A DNA stretch of 64,000 nt, from assembly GCF_016907975.1 (NCBI RefSeq), contig NZ_JAFBCY010000001.1, positions 62,001 to 126,000 of the forward strand, written 5' to 3'. This stretch comes from Methylopila capsulata (GTDB lineage: Bacteria; Pseudomonadota; Alphaproteobacteria; Rhizobiales; Methylopilaceae). Below, piece after piece: positions 25,959 through 35,333 of this stretch. The translations under genes were made by a program, and so were the position numbers. The notes under the pieces were generated by a model that was not told the DNA's origin, did not search any database, and saw only the letters and a program-made list of their open reading frames with translations. Numbering within the stretch: the first letter of the stretch is position 1; every line of letters begins with the position of its first letter.

Positions 25959-26639
25959 TTGACCGCCCACCTCTACGATCTGACGCTCGCCGACGGCCGC
26001 CGTCTGAGCCCCTACTGCTGGGCGGCGAAGCTGGCGCTCGCCCACAAGGGCGTGCGGTTCGAGACCACGGCGACGCGGTTCGTCGACATCGGCAAGGTCG
26101 CGGGCGGCGGCTTCAAGACGGTGCCGATCGTCGAGATCGACGGTGTGACCATCGGCGATTCGTTCGAGCTGGCGCTGCATCTCGAGCGCACACGCGTTGA
26201 TTCGCCAGCACTTTTTGCCGGCGAGGGCGGCGTCGCGCTGACGCGGGCGGCGGCGGCGCAGGGGGCTTACCTGCTCGGCAAGATGTCCCGGCCGATGGCG
26301 CTGGCGATCCACGACGGGCTGGACGCGGAGACGCAAGCCTACTTCCGGGCGTCGCGGGAACGCATGTTCAAGGCGCCGCTGGAGGAGGTGTCGGCCGAGC
26401 CCGAGATCACGATCGCGGCGGCCCGCGAGGCGATGACGCCGCTCCGGATTCTGCTGCGCGGCCAGCCCTTTATCGGCGGCGACTCGCCGCTGTTCGCGGA
26501 CTTCCTGATCGCGGGGCTGTTCCAGTGGGCGCGCGTGGTCGGCGCGGTCGACTACCTCGCCGGGGAGGACCGCATCGGCCCCTGGTTCGGGCGCCTCGAA
26601 GAGCGCTACGGCGCGACGCTCGGGGCGACGGCGGGTTAA
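25959..26639 (+). CDS. glutathione S-transferase family protein
   Basis: The 226-residue protein starts at a TTG with TTAGGAG 10 bp upstream. The N-terminal thioredoxin-fold domain has SPYCWAAKLAL (CxxA-type active-site region) and the conserved TVPIVEIDG with the cis-Pro. The C-terminal helical domain has GGDSPLFADFLIAG, the N-capping/hydrophobic staple motif. It is divergent from the DinB gene across 77 bp. The substrate is unknown. Confidence 0.88.
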   Translation: MTAHLYDLTLADGRRLSPYCWAAKLALAHKGVRFETTATRFVDIGKVAGGGFKTVPIVEIDGVTIGDSFELALHLERTRVDSPALFAGEGGVALTRAAAAQGAYLLGKMSRPMALAIHDGLDAETQAYFRASRERMFKAPLEEVSAEPEITIAAAREAMTPLRILLRGQPFIGGDSPLFADFLIAGLFQWARVVGAVDYLAGEDRIGPWFGRLEERYGATLGATAG

Positions 26640-26689
26640 CCCGGGGGTAATTCCGGGCTAACCGACGACGTCGACGACCGCAATCGCCG

Positions 26690-27067
26690 TCACTTGCCGC
26701 CGGATTGGACGCCGGCGGCCGCCACGTGGTCGAGCAGGGCCACCGCCGCGCGCTCCACCGTCATGCGCGGGTTCGCCTCGCACCAGGCGTCGACCCATTT
26801 GGTCAGCGCTTCCGGATTGATGTCGGCGTCCGGCTTCACGGCGAGCCCGTTGCGGCCGAAGGCGGCCCCGGTGAGGAAGGCGTGGACCCAGGATTGGTAG
26901 GCCTCGGCCTTGGCTTCGTCCGTGCGCTGGGCGTCGGTCCAGGCACCGCAGGTCTTCGCGCCGATGCCCCAGACCACATAGGTCTGGGCCCCGGCGGTCT
27001 GGCCGAGCGCGGCGACGAAGGTCGCCGCCAGCGCGAGGGTCGTCAGTCGGGTCGCTGTCGTCGCCAT
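26690..27067 (-). CDS. small exported hypothetical protein
   Basis: The 125-residue protein has a signal peptide (MATTATRLTTLALAATFVAA then cleavage near GAQ) and two Cys residues in the mature part (KTCGAW and DAWCEANP), probably disulfide linked. The ATG at 27067 has GGAAGA upstream. The text YVVWGIGAKTCGAW recurs in small periplasmic proteins of this order. No function is known. Confidence 0.75.
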   Translation of the reverse strand: MATTATRLTTLALAATFVAALGQTAGAQTYVVWGIGAKTCGAWTDAQRTDEAKAEAYQSWVHAFLTGAAFGRNGLAVKPDADINPEALTKWVDAWCEANPRMTVERAAVALLDHVAAAGVQSGGK

Positions 27068-27147
27068 GGGTCTTCCGCCCCTTTTCGAACCGTTTCGGAT
27101 CAGTCTACGCAACCAACCCCGCCTCAGAACCGCCGCGACCGGCGGCG

Positions 27148-27179
27148 CATGAGCCCCGGGACGTCGTCCGGAGCGACGG
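27148..27179. repeat. REP-like CCGGG palindrome
   Basis: GCCCCGGGACGTCGTCCGGAGC core, the same element as at 4516, 47238 and 60187. It lies between two genes on the minus strand. Confidence 0.55.
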
Positions 27180-27220
27180 CGGAGCGTGTCAGGTCTACAT
27201 TCCTTGAGCCGGGCGAGCGG

Positions 27221-29902
27221 TCACTCCGCGGCTTTGCTCGCCGGCTTGGCCGTTTTCTTCGCGGCCGTTTTCTTGGCGGCCGGCGTCTTCGCCGCCGTCT
27301 TCGGAGCCGCCTTGGCGGACGCCGATTTGGCGGCGGGCTTCTTCGCGGGGGCCTTGCGGGCAGGCTTCTTGGAGCCGCCCATCGCCGCGCGGGCGTCTAC
27401 GATCTTGATCGCCTCCTCGAGCGTCAGCGCGTCGGCCTCGACGCCCTTCGGCAGGGTCGCGTTGACCTTGCCGTGCTTGGCGTAGGGACCGTAGCGCCCG
27501 GCGTGGACCGTGATCGCGCCGCCGTCGGGATGGTCGCCGACGGTGCGGCCCGCGACCGCGCCGCCGCGGCCGGCGCCGCGCTTTTCCTTCTTCTCGGCGA
27601 TCACCGTGACGGCCCGGTTGAGGCCGACGGTGAACACCTCCTCCGGCGAATCGAGGTTGGCGTAGGAGCCGTCGTGGCTGACATACGGCCCGTAGCGGCC
27701 GATGTTGGCCTCGATCGGCTTGCCGCTCTCGGGATGCAGGCCGACCAGCCGCGGCAGCGACAGCAGCTTCAGCGCGCCCTGGAGGTCGAGCTCCGCCGCG
27801 GACCAGCCCTTGGGCAGGGAGGAGCGCTTCGGCTTCTCCTTCTCGGCGCCTTCGCCCAGCTGGACGTAGGGGCCGAAACGGCCCGCGCGCAGCGTCACGT
27901 CGAGATCGGTTTCGGGGTCCTTGCCGAGCACCTTCACGCCGTCGGGTCCGGCGGCCGAGCCATCCTCGCCGCCAAGCTCGCCGCCGAGCGGACGGGTGAA
28001 CTTGCACTCGGGATAGTTCGAGCAGCCGACGAAGGAGCCGAACTTGCCGAGCTTCAGCGAGAGCTTGCCGGTCCCGCAGGTCGGGCAGACGCGCGGATCG
28101 CCGCCGTCGGCCTTGGCCGGAAAGATATAGGGTCCGAGGATCTCGTTCAGGGCGTCGAGGACCTGCGTGACGCGCAGCTCCTTGGTCGCATCGATCGCGC
28201 TCGTGAACTCCTTCCAGAAGGCGCGCAGCACCTCCTTCCAGTCGAGCTCGTGGTTCGAGATCTTGTCGAGCTGCCCCTCGAGATCCGCCGTGAAGTCATA
28301 CTCCACGTAGCGGTCGAAGAAGCTCTCGAGGAAGGCCGTGACCAGCCGGCCCTTGTCGTCCGGGACCAGCCGCTTCTTGTCGAGCTTCACGTACTCGCGG
28401 TCGCGCAGCACGCCGAGCGTCGCGGCGTAGGTGGAGGGGCGGCCGATGCCGAGCTCCTCCATGCGCTTGACGAGCGCGGCCTCGGTGTAGCGGGGCGGCG
28501 GCTCGGTGAAATGCTGGGTCGAGGCGACGGGGCCCACGCGCTTCAGCGCGTCGTTCGCGGCCATCGCCGGCAGGCGGCGCGCCTCCTCGTCCTCTTCGTC
28601 GTCGCGGCCTTCCTGATAGGCGGCCAGGAAGCCGTCGAAGGTCACGACCGTGCCGGTGGCGCGGAGCTCGATCGGCCGTCCCGAACCGGTCGCCAGGATG
28701 TCGACGGTGGTCCGCTCGACCTCGGCCGATTCCATCTGGCTGGCGACGGTGCGCTTCCAGATCAGCTCGTAGAGCTTGGCCTGGTCGTCGTCGAGCCGGC
28801 GCGCCATCTCGCGCGGCGTCCGCTGCGGGTCGGTCGGGCGGATGGCCTCATGGGCCTCCTGCGCGTTCTTGGCCTTGACCGTGTACTTGCGGGGGCTGCC
28901 GGGTACGTAGCGGGCGCCGTAGTCCGCGCCGATCAGCGCGCGCACGGCCGTGACCGCGCTCGGGTCCATGTCGACGCCGTCGGTCCGCATGTAGGTGATG
29001 AGACCGGTGGTCTCGCCGCCGATGTCGACGCCTTCGTACAGCCGCTGGGCGATCTGCATCGTCCGGTTCGGCGCCAGCCCGAGCTTGCGGCTGGCCTCCT
29101 GCTGAAGCGTGGAGGTGGTGAAGGGCGGCGCCGGGTTGCGGCGGCCGGGCTTCGCCTCGACGTTCGACACCTTCAGGTCGGACGCCTCGATCGCGCTCTT
29201 CAGCGCGGCGGCGGTGGCGCCGTCGGCGATGTCGAGACGCCCGATCTTCTTGCCGTCGGCGGCGGAGATCCGCGCCTCGAAGGTCTCGCCCTTCGGCGTC
29301 GAGAGCTGGGCGATCAGCGACCAGTATTCGCGCGGGAGGAAGCGCTCGATCTCGATCTCACGGTCGCAGACGAGGCGCAGCGCCACCGACTGGACGCGGC
29401 CGGCGGAGCGGGCGCCCGGAAGCTTGCGCCACAGCACCGGCGACAGGTTGAAGCCGACGAGATAGTCGAGCGCCCGGCGGGCGAGATAGGCGTCGACCAG
29501 CCCCACGTCGATCTCGCGCGGCTTCTTCATCGCGTCGAGGATCGCCTGCTTGGTGATCGCGTTGAACACCACGCGCTCGACCGGCTGGTCCTTGATGACT
29601 TTCTTGGCCCGCAGAACCTCGAGCACGTGCCACGAGATCGCCTCGCCCTCGCGGTCGGGGTCGGTGGCGAGGATCAGCTTGTCGGCCCCTTTGACGGCGC
29701 GGGCGATCTCGTTCAGCCGCTGGGCGGACTTGCCGTCCACCTCCCACAGCATGTGGAAGTCGGCGTCCGGGTCGACGGAGCCGTCCTTCGCGGGAAGATC
29801 GCGCACGTGGCCGTAGGAGGCGAGAACCTCATAATCGGGACCAAGATATTTATTGATCGTCTTCGCCTTCGCAGGCGATTCGACGATGACGACATTGTTC
29901 AT
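27221..29902 (-). CDS. topA: DNA topoisomerase I
   Basis: The 893-residue type IA topoisomerase has a Toprim domain at the start (VESPAKAKTINKYLG and DPDREGEAISWH), the catalytic Tyr region GLITYMRTDG near residue 300, and type IA zinc-ribbon repeats near 640 (CPTCG...CSNYPEC). The Ala/Lys-rich tail of about 60 residues (repeated AKKTAAKK-like text) is typical of actinobacterial and alphaproteobacterial enzymes and helps strand passage. It relaxes negative supercoils. dprA lies upstream on the same strand but across a gap with a small plus-strand gene. Confidence 0.96.
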   Translation of the reverse strand: MNNVVIVESPAKAKTINKYLGPDYEVLASYGHVRDLPAKDGSVDPDADFHMLWEVDGKSAQRLNEIARAVKGADKLILATDPDREGEAISWHVLEVLRAKKVIKDQPVERVVFNAITKQAILDAMKKPREIDVGLVDAYLARRALDYLVGFNLSPVLWRKLPGARSAGRVQSVALRLVCDREIEIERFLPREYWSLIAQLSTPKGETFEARISAADGKKIGRLDIADGATAAALKSAIEASDLKVSNVEAKPGRRNPAPPFTTSTLQQEASRKLGLAPNRTMQIAQRLYEGVDIGGETTGLITYMRTDGVDMDPSAVTAVRALIGADYGARYVPGSPRKYTVKAKNAQEAHEAIRPTDPQRTPREMARRLDDDQAKLYELIWKRTVASQMESAEVERTTVDILATGSGRPIELRATGTVVTFDGFLAAYQEGRDDEEDEEARRLPAMAANDALKRVGPVASTQHFTEPPPRYTEAALVKRMEELGIGRPSTYAATLGVLRDREYVKLDKKRLVPDDKGRLVTAFLESFFDRYVEYDFTADLEGQLDKISNHELDWKEVLRAFWKEFTSAIDATKELRVTQVLDALNEILGPYIFPAKADGGDPRVCPTCGTGKLSLKLGKFGSFVGCSNYPECKFTRPLGGELGGEDGSAAGPDGVKVLGKDPETDLDVTLRAGRFGPYVQLGEGAEKEKPKRSSLPKGWSAAELDLQGALKLLSLPRLVGLHPESGKPIEANIGRYGPYVSHDGSYANLDSPEEVFTVGLNRAVTVIAEKKEKRGAGRGGAVAGRTVGDHPDGGAITVHAGRYGPYAKHGKVNATLPKGVEADALTLEEAIKIVDARAAMGGSKKPARKAPAKKPAAKSASAKAAPKTAAKTPAAKKTAAKKTAKPASKAAE

Positions 29903-30093
29903 CAGTCGTGGGTCTCTGAGCTGACGCCAGTCTGGGCGACGGCGGCGGCGAACATGGGGAACCGGGTTCGGCCTGTCAAATCGCCCGGCCTAGCGACGTC
30001 GATACGCGAAATACAACCGTAAGGTATGTTGTTGCGCGAAGTGCAATCTTTGGTGTAGGTTTGACATATCCCAACTGTAGAAGCGGTCGAACA

Positions 30094-30321
30094 ATGACGA
30101 GGCCCGCGGGCGCCCCATTCCAGCGGCTGGATCCGGCGGCGCGCGCCGAAGCCGCCGCCTACGTCGCGACGCTGACGGTCGAACTCGCGCGGATCGCGCG
30201 GAGCAACGCCCTGCCGACGCTGGCCTATCTCCTCGACATCGCCCGGCTGGAGGCGGAAACCCAGGCGCGCGAGCCCGCGTTGCCCCAGTCCGAGCGCGCG
30301 GAGCGCGCCGAACGCCGCTAG
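30094..30321 (+). CDS. small conserved hypothetical protein
   Basis: A 75-residue, probably helical protein (DPAARAEAAAYVATLTVELARIAR and so on) in the topA-dprA gap. The ATG at 30094 is preferred over one 33 bp earlier because the later start fits the compact helical product. Similar short ORFs follow dprA in several Hyphomicrobiales genomes, where the function is unknown. Nothing in it points to DNA binding. Confidence 0.55.
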   Translation: MTRPAGAPFQRLDPAARAEAAAYVATLTVELARIARSNALPTLAYLLDIARLEAETQAREPALPQSERAERAERR

Positions 30322-30506
30322 CGCCTGTTCGCCGTGATGCGGAGCGCGTGAACCACGGCCGTCCTGCCGACCGAAGCGCCGGGAGCCATAACCGCGACGG
30401 CGGGCGTGACTTGATCCGGCCGCGTTCAGAGGGCCGGCGCGTCGGCGGGGACGACGGAGAGCGCGTTCGCGGCCGCGCGGCGCCGCTTCGCATCCCACAC
30501 GGACGC

Positions 30507-31631
30507 TCAGAGCCAGAGGTCGGGCTGGCGCAGGCAGACGGCACCACCGGGGCGACGTTCGAGCCGTCCCGCGATCTCCATCTCCAGCAGTACGAGTTGC
30601 ACCGAGCGGGCGTCGGCGCCGGACTGCCGCACGATTTCGTCGACCGCGGCCGGCGTCGGGCCGAGCAGCTCCATGATGCGCGAACGCTCGTCCTCGCCCG
30701 GCTCCGCGCCCTGGAAGCCCGCCATTCCCGCCTGCGCCAGCCCGATCGGCGGCGGGCTGGGTTCGTCCCGGCCGAGGAGATGCTGGAGGGCCTCGATCAC
30801 GTCGTCGGAGCGGGTGATGAAGGTGGCGCCGTCCCGCAGCAGACCGTTAGACCCCTCGCAGCGCGGGTCGAGCGGCGACCCCGGAGCGGCCATGACCTCG
30901 CGGCCGAGTTCGGCGGCGAGCCGTGCGGTGATGAGCGAGCCCGAGCGGACCGCGGCCTCCACCACCAGCACGCCGAGCGACAGTCCCGCGATGATGCGGT
31001 TGCGGCGCGGGAAATCCCGGCCGCGCGGTTGCCAGCCCAGCGGCATCTCGGTGACCAGCGCGCCCGTCTCGACGATCCGGCGCGCGAGGTCGGCGTGCTC
31101 CGGGGGATAAAGACAGTCGAGGCCGCCCGCGAACACGGCGATCGTGCCGGACCGGGTCGAGGCGGCGTGGGCCGCGGCGTCCACGCCGCGCGCGAGACCG
31201 GAGACGATCGCCCAGCCCGCGCCGCCGAGTTCGGTCGCGATCCGCGCGGCGAAGGTGCGGCCCGCCGAGGAGGCGTTGCGCGCCCCGACCACGCCGATCG
31301 TGGGGCGGCGGAACACGGCGGCGTCGCCCGCCACGGTGATCAGCGGGGGCGCGCCCTCCATCGCGGCGAGCGGGGCGGGATAGTCCTGTTCGCCGAGAGC
31401 GATCAGCCGCGCGCCGCGGGCCAGGACGCCGGCGATCTCGTCCTCGGCCTCGCCGCGGGGACAGACGCGCACGGCGCGTCCCCCGCGCCGGGCGAGGCCG
31501 GGCAGGGCCTCGAGCGCCGCTGCGGCGCCGCCGAAGTGGTTCACGAGATCGCGGAAGGTGCGCGGTCCGACGTTCTCGGAGCGGATGAGCCGGAGCCAGG
31601 CGATGCGTTGCTCGTCTGTCAGCCCGGCCAT
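30507..31631 (-). CDS. dprA: DNA-processing protein DprA
   Basis: The 374-residue protein has an N-terminal SAM-like helical part (RLIRSENVGPRTF), the Rossmann/SLOG core with VGARNASSAGR near 125 and SGLARGVDAAAH near 155, then PLGWQPR and FPRRNRIIAGLS near 205. The C-terminal winged helix (PTPAAVDEIVRQSG) is DML1-like. DprA loads RecA on incoming single-stranded DNA during transformation. It is part of the pyrB-pyrC-plsY-dprA run on the minus strand, a conserved order in this group. Confidence 0.95.
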   Translation of the reverse strand: MAGLTDEQRIAWLRLIRSENVGPRTFRDLVNHFGGAAAALEALPGLARRGGRAVRVCPRGEAEDEIAGVLARGARLIALGEQDYPAPLAAMEGAPPLITVAGDAAVFRRPTIGVVGARNASSAGRTFAARIATELGGAGWAIVSGLARGVDAAAHAASTRSGTIAVFAGGLDCLYPPEHADLARRIVETGALVTEMPLGWQPRGRDFPRRNRIIAGLSLGVLVVEAAVRSGSLITARLAAELGREVMAAPGSPLDPRCEGSNGLLRDGATFITRSDDVIEALQHLLGRDEPSPPPIGLAQAGMAGFQGAEPGEDERSRIMELLGPTPAAVDEIVRQSGADARSVQLVLLEMEIAGRLERRPGGAVCLRQPDLWL

Positions 31632-31637
31632 CGCGCG

Positions 31638-32267
31638 TCAGGCTCCGCTGCGCGGCGGGTCTGACCGCTGGCCGATGCGGCTTTCGCGGCCTTGCATCAG
31701 CCGCGCGATGTTGTCCCGGTGCATGACCCAGAGCGCGACGCTGAGCACCGCGAAGACCACCGCCGCCGAGGTGGGATGGCGGCTGACGACGGCCAGCATG
31801 ACGGGCGCCGCGACGCTCGCGGCGAGCGCCGACGCCGAAGAGTAGCGCGTGGCCGCGGCGACGCCGAGCCAGACGGCTGCAAAGATCAGCGCGATCGGCC
31901 AGGCGACGCCGATGAGCGCGCCGAGATAGGTCGCGACGCCCTTGCCGCCCTTGAAACGCAGCCACACCGGGTAGACGTGGCCCACGAAGGCGGAGGCCCC
32001 CGCCGCGAGGGCTGCCGCCTCGCCCCAGAGCTGGCGGGCGATGATCACCGCCGCCGTCGCCTTCAGCATATCGCCGATCAGCGTCGCGGCCGCGAGGTCG
32101 CGCCGGCCGGTGCGCAGCACGTTGGTCGTGCCGATGTTGCCGGAGCCGATGTTGCGCACGTCGCCGACGCCGGCGAGGCGCGTGACCAGCACGCCGAAGG
32201 GAATCGAGCCGAGAAGGTAGCCGAGCGGGATCGCGGCGACGATGTCGAGGGCCGTGGAGTTCGTCAT
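31638..32267 (-). CDS. plsY: glycerol-3-phosphate acyltransferase PlsY
   Basis: The 209-residue membrane enzyme has about five hydrophobic segments and the PlsY motifs [10 protein letters not shown] (motif near 12-21), [17 protein letters not shown] (about 35-51, phosphate loop) and GGKGVAT (about 105). It transfers acyl from acyl-phosphate to glycerol-3-phosphate for phospholipid synthesis. The start is the ATG of MTNSTAL. It ends 6 bp before the dprA start. Confidence 0.95.
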   Translation of the reverse strand: MTNSTALDIVAAIPLGYLLGSIPFGVLVTRLAGVGDVRNIGSGNIGTTNVLRTGRRDLAAATLIGDMLKATAAVIIARQLWGEAAALAAGASAFVGHVYPVWLRFKGGKGVATYLGALIGVAWPIALIFAAVWLGVAAATRYSSASALAASVAAPVMLAVVSRHPTSAAVVFAVLSVALWVMHRDNIARLMQGRESRIGQRSDPPRSGA

Positions 32268-32328
32268 CGCGCGAGGTTCGGTTCCGATGGGCGGCGGCCG
32301 GAGCCGACCGCGTATGTCTGCGCAGGGA

Positions 32329-33624
32329 TCAAGCGTAGGGGTAGACGGTTCGGCCGGCAACGACGGTGCGCCAGACGCGCCCCTGCAACCGGGCCTGATC
32401 GAACGGGGTGTTCTTGGACTTGGATTTCAGCCGCGCCGCCTCCAGCACCCAGGGGGCGTCGGGGTCGAACAGGATGAGGTCGGCCGGGGCGCCGACCGTC
32501 AGCGCGCCGGCGGGAAGGCCGAGCAGCTTCGCGGGATTGGTGGACATCGCGGCGAGCAGCCGGTGCAGGCTCACGTCGCCGGCGTGCACGAGCCGGAGGC
32601 CGGCGGCGAGCATGGTCTCGATCCCGATCGCGCCGTCCTCGGCCTCGGCGAAGGGCCGGCGCTTGGTCTCGACGTCCTGCGGGTCGTGGGCGGAGCAGAC
32701 GACGTCGATCACCCCGTCGGCCAGGGCCTCGACCAGCGCGCGCCGGTCGTCCTCGTGGCGCAGCGGCGGGGTGAGCTTGAAGAAGGTGCGGTACTCGCCG
32801 ACGTCGTTCTCGTTCAGCGTGAGATGCGCGACCGAGGCGCCGCAGGTGACGCGGGTTCCGGCCGCCTTCGCGCGGGCGATGAGGCCTACGCTTTCGGCGG
32901 AGCTGACGAGGCTCGCGTGGTAGCGGGCGCCGGTGAGCGCGGCCAGCCGCAGGTCGCGCTCCAGCATCAGCGCCTCCGCGGCGACGGGGCGCCCCGGCAG
33001 GCCGAGCCGGCTTGCGAGTTCGCCCTCGTTCATGGCGCCGCCGGCGGCGAGATCGGCGTCCTCGACGTGGTGGCAGATCAGCGCGTCGAAGTCGCGGGCG
33101 TAGGTCATGGCGCGGCGCATGACGCGCGAGGAGGCGACCGAGCGCGGGCCGTCGGTGAAGGCGACGGCGCCGGCCTCGAGCAGAAGGCCGACCTCGGTCA
33201 TCTCGGCGCCGGCGAGGCCCTTGGTGAGCGCGGCCATCGGGTAGACGTGGACGCTCGCGGTGTCGCGGGCGCGGCGCATGAGGTAGTCGACGATCTCGGG
33301 CGCGTCGACCGGCGGGGTGGTGTCGGGCCGCGCGACGATGGTCGTGACGCCGCCGACCGCGGCCGCCCGGCTCGCGGTCTCGATGGTCTCGCGGTGCTCG
33401 GCGCCGGGCTCGCCGACGAAGGCGCCGAGGTCAACAAGGCCGGGCGCCAGCACATGGCCGCGGCAGTCCACGGTCTCGGCCCGCGCGGTGGGCGGGACCT
33501 TGGCCCCAAGCTCCGCGATGACGCCTTCGGCCACCAGCAGCGAGCCGATCTCGTCGCGCCCGCTCGCCGGGCAGACGAGGCGGGCGTTGACGAAGAGGAG
33601 AGGGCGGTCGTCCTGGGGCTGCAT
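32329..33624 (-). CDS. dihydroorotase-like protein without metal-binding histidines
   Basis: The 431-residue protein is clearly a type I dihydroorotase homologue ([23 protein letters not shown]), next to pyrB. In active enzymes the strand after PGLVD carries HxH and an Arg. Here it reads [10 protein letters not shown], so the histidines are G67 and F69 and the Arg is G71. Such PyrC-like subunits are known in other bacteria, where they are inactive and assemble with aspartate transcarbamoylase. A separate active pyrC elsewhere in the genome is expected. It begins 6 bp after pyrB ends. Confidence 0.9.
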   Translation of the reverse strand: MQPQDDRPLLFVNARLVCPASGRDEIGSLLVAEGVIAELGAKVPPTARAETVDCRGHVLAPGLVDLGAFVGEPGAEHRETIETASRAAAVGGVTTIVARPDTTPPVDAPEIVDYLMRRARDTASVHVYPMAALTKGLAGAEMTEVGLLLEAGAVAFTDGPRSVASSRVMRRAMTYARDFDALICHHVEDADLAAGGAMNEGELASRLGLPGRPVAAEALMLERDLRLAALTGARYHASLVSSAESVGLIARAKAAGTRVTCGASVAHLTLNENDVGEYRTFFKLTPPLRHEDDRRALVEALADGVIDVVCSAHDPQDVETKRRPFAEAEDGAIGIETMLAAGLRLVHAGDVSLHRLLAAMSTNPAKLLGLPAGALTVGAPADLILFDPDAPWVLEAARLKSKSKNTPFDQARLQGRVWRTVVAGRTVYPYA

Positions 33625-33629
33625 GGGGC

Positions 33630-34601
33630 TCACGCGTTCGGCAGATGACGCGCGAGCGTCTCGAGGACGGCCATGCGCACCGCGACGCCCATCTCGACCT
33701 GGTCGCGGATCAGCGACTGGGGGCCGTCGGCGACCTCGGAGGCGATCTCGACGCCGCGGTTCATCGGGCCGGGGTGCATCACCACGGCGTCGGGCCTCGC
33801 GTAGGCGAGCTTCGCGCCGTCGAGGCCGAAGTGCTTGAAGTACTCCTTCACCGACGGCACGAAGGAGCCGTTCATGCGCTCGAGCTGCAGCCGGAGCATC
33901 ATGACGACGTCGGCGCCGGCGAGGCCCTCGCGCATGGTGCGGAACACCTCGACGCCGAGCCGCTCGATCCCGGTCGGCAGCAGCGTGGAGGGCGCGACCA
34001 CGCGCACCTGCGCGCCGAGGGCGTTGAGCAGGATGATGTTCGAGCGCGCCACGCGGCTGTGCAGCACGTCGCCGCAGATCGCTACGACGAGGCCGGCGAT
34101 GCGGCCCTTGGCGCGGAGGATGGTGAGGGCGTCGAGCAGAGCCTGGGTCGGGTGCTCGTGGGCGCCGTCGCCGGCGTTCACCACGGAGCAGTCCACCTTC
34201 TGCGCGAGCAGCGCGACGGCGCCCGCCGCGTGGTGGCGCACCACGATGATGTCCGGCCGCATGGCGTTGAGGGTCGCCGCGGTGTCGAGCACCGTCTCGC
34301 CCTTCTTCATGGAGGAGTTGCCGACCGACATGTTCATGACGTCGGCGCCGAGGCGCTTGCCGGCGATCTCGAACGAGGACTGCGTCCGCGTCGAGTTCTC
34401 GAAGAACAGATTGACCTGGGTGCGGCCGCGCAACGTGGTGCGCTTCTTCTCGACCTGTCGGCTGAGCGCCACGGCGTCTTCGGCCGCGGCGAGCAGGCCT
34501 TCGATCTCGGCGGCGGAAAGGCCTTCGATCCCCAGCAGATGCCGGTGGGGGAAGGCGAAGGGCGCTGGCTCGGAGGGGGTGCTCATCAAGGCAGGTGTCA
34601 T
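33630..34601 (-). CDS. pyrB: aspartate carbamoyltransferase catalytic subunit
   Basis: The 323-residue enzyme forms carbamoyl-aspartate in pyrimidine synthesis. It has the carbamoyl-phosphate loop [11 protein letters not shown] near 70, and [12 protein letters not shown] and MHPGPMNRG in the second half. The start may be this ATG or the ATG five codons later (34586); neither has a clear ribosome-binding site. No regulatory pyrI is present. The downstream PyrC-like gene probably provides the partner subunit of a class A-type complex. Confidence 0.95.
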   Translation of the reverse strand: MTPALMSTPSEPAPFAFPHRHLLGIEGLSAAEIEGLLAAAEDAVALSRQVEKKRTTLRGRTQVNLFFENSTRTQSSFEIAGKRLGADVMNMSVGNSSMKKGETVLDTAATLNAMRPDIIVVRHHAAGAVALLAQKVDCSVVNAGDGAHEHPTQALLDALTILRAKGRIAGLVVAICGDVLHSRVARSNIILLNALGAQVRVVAPSTLLPTGIERLGVEVFRTMREGLAGADVVMMLRLQLERMNGSFVPSVKEYFKHFGLDGAKLAYARPDAVVMHPGPMNRGVEIASEVADGPQSLIRDQVEMGVAVRMAVLETLARHLPNA

Positions 34602-34784
34602 AGCGCCAGCGCATGGCGGCCCGCAAGAGAAGCCGGCGCCTTGTCCCCGCGCCTGAAGACGCCATTTTGTGCGTCAAGGGCGGGTACGGTCACGACTTCT
34701 GGTCGTGAGATCACAATCTTGGCGGCATTGGGACGTCCAATGGCGCCGGGCAAGAGCGCAACGTCGCTCGAGGAGGTGTCTCAA

Positions 34785-35312
34785 ATGACGTCTGTTCGTA
34801 AGTTTTTCGTGGCCGGCGCCTGCGCGCTCGGCGTGGCCCTGGGCGCAATGCCGGCTGAGGCCGCGTCGTCCTCGGCGAAGCCTGCCTCCGCAACGTCGAT
34901 CGCCGGCATCCGGTCCGACCAGATCATGCTCGTCGACCGGCGCGGCGGTCGAGGTTGGGGCGGCGGCGGTCGTCGCCACGGCGGCTGGGGCGGCGGAGGC
35001 CGACGCTACGGCGGCTGGGGCGGCGGCGGACGCCGTTATTACGGCGGCGGCTACGGCGGCCGGCGCTACTACGGCGGTTATCGCCGCCATCACAACTACG
35101 GCGGCTACGCCGCGGCGGGCGTCATCGGCCTCGCCACCGGCGCGCTGATCGCCGGAAATCGCGGGTACTACGACGACGACTACTACGGTCGTTCGGGCTA
35201 CTATGGCCGCTCGGGCTACTACCGCTCCTACGGCGGCGAGTGCGAGGTCGTGACCACGCGTCGCGGCTACGACGGTCGTCGTTACCGGGTGGTTCGCTAC
35301 CGCCCGTGCTGA
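34785..35312 (+). CDS. Gly/Arg/Tyr-rich exported protein, paralogue A
   Basis: The 175-residue protein has a strong AGGAGG 8 bp before the ATG and a signal peptide cut near AEA-A (about residue 27). A long low-complexity stretch (residues 50-105) repeats GGWGGGGRRYG and GGRRYYGG units. A short hydrophobic glycine zipper (GVIGLATGALIAG) follows, then a Tyr-rich end closing with RYRPC. The first and last parts match the protein at 36448, so the two are paralogues. The envelope is a likely location; function unknown. Confidence 0.75.
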   Translation: MTSVRKFFVAGACALGVALGAMPAEAASSSAKPASATSIAGIRSDQIMLVDRRGGRGWGGGGRRHGGWGGGGRRYGGWGGGGRRYYGGGYGGRRYYGGYRRHHNYGGYAAAGVIGLATGALIAGNRGYYDDDYYGRSGYYGRSGYYRSYGGECEVVTTRRGYDGRRYRVVRYRPC

Positions 35313-35333
35313 GCCCGCGATGGGCGCGGCGGC

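Noticed and set aside
26705-30022. Open frame of 1105 codons on the plus strand across topA
   Set aside because: It is antisense to the well-supported topA gene and to the small exported gene. In GC-rich DNA, such frames are expected because stops are rare opposite GC3-rich codons. The translated text is Arg/Gly/Leu-rich with no domain.
30032-30046. TTGC-N7-GCAA symmetry upstream of topA and the 75-residue gene
   Set aside because: Arms of 4 bp in a GC-rich context are too short to support a site, and no clear promoter boxes align with it.
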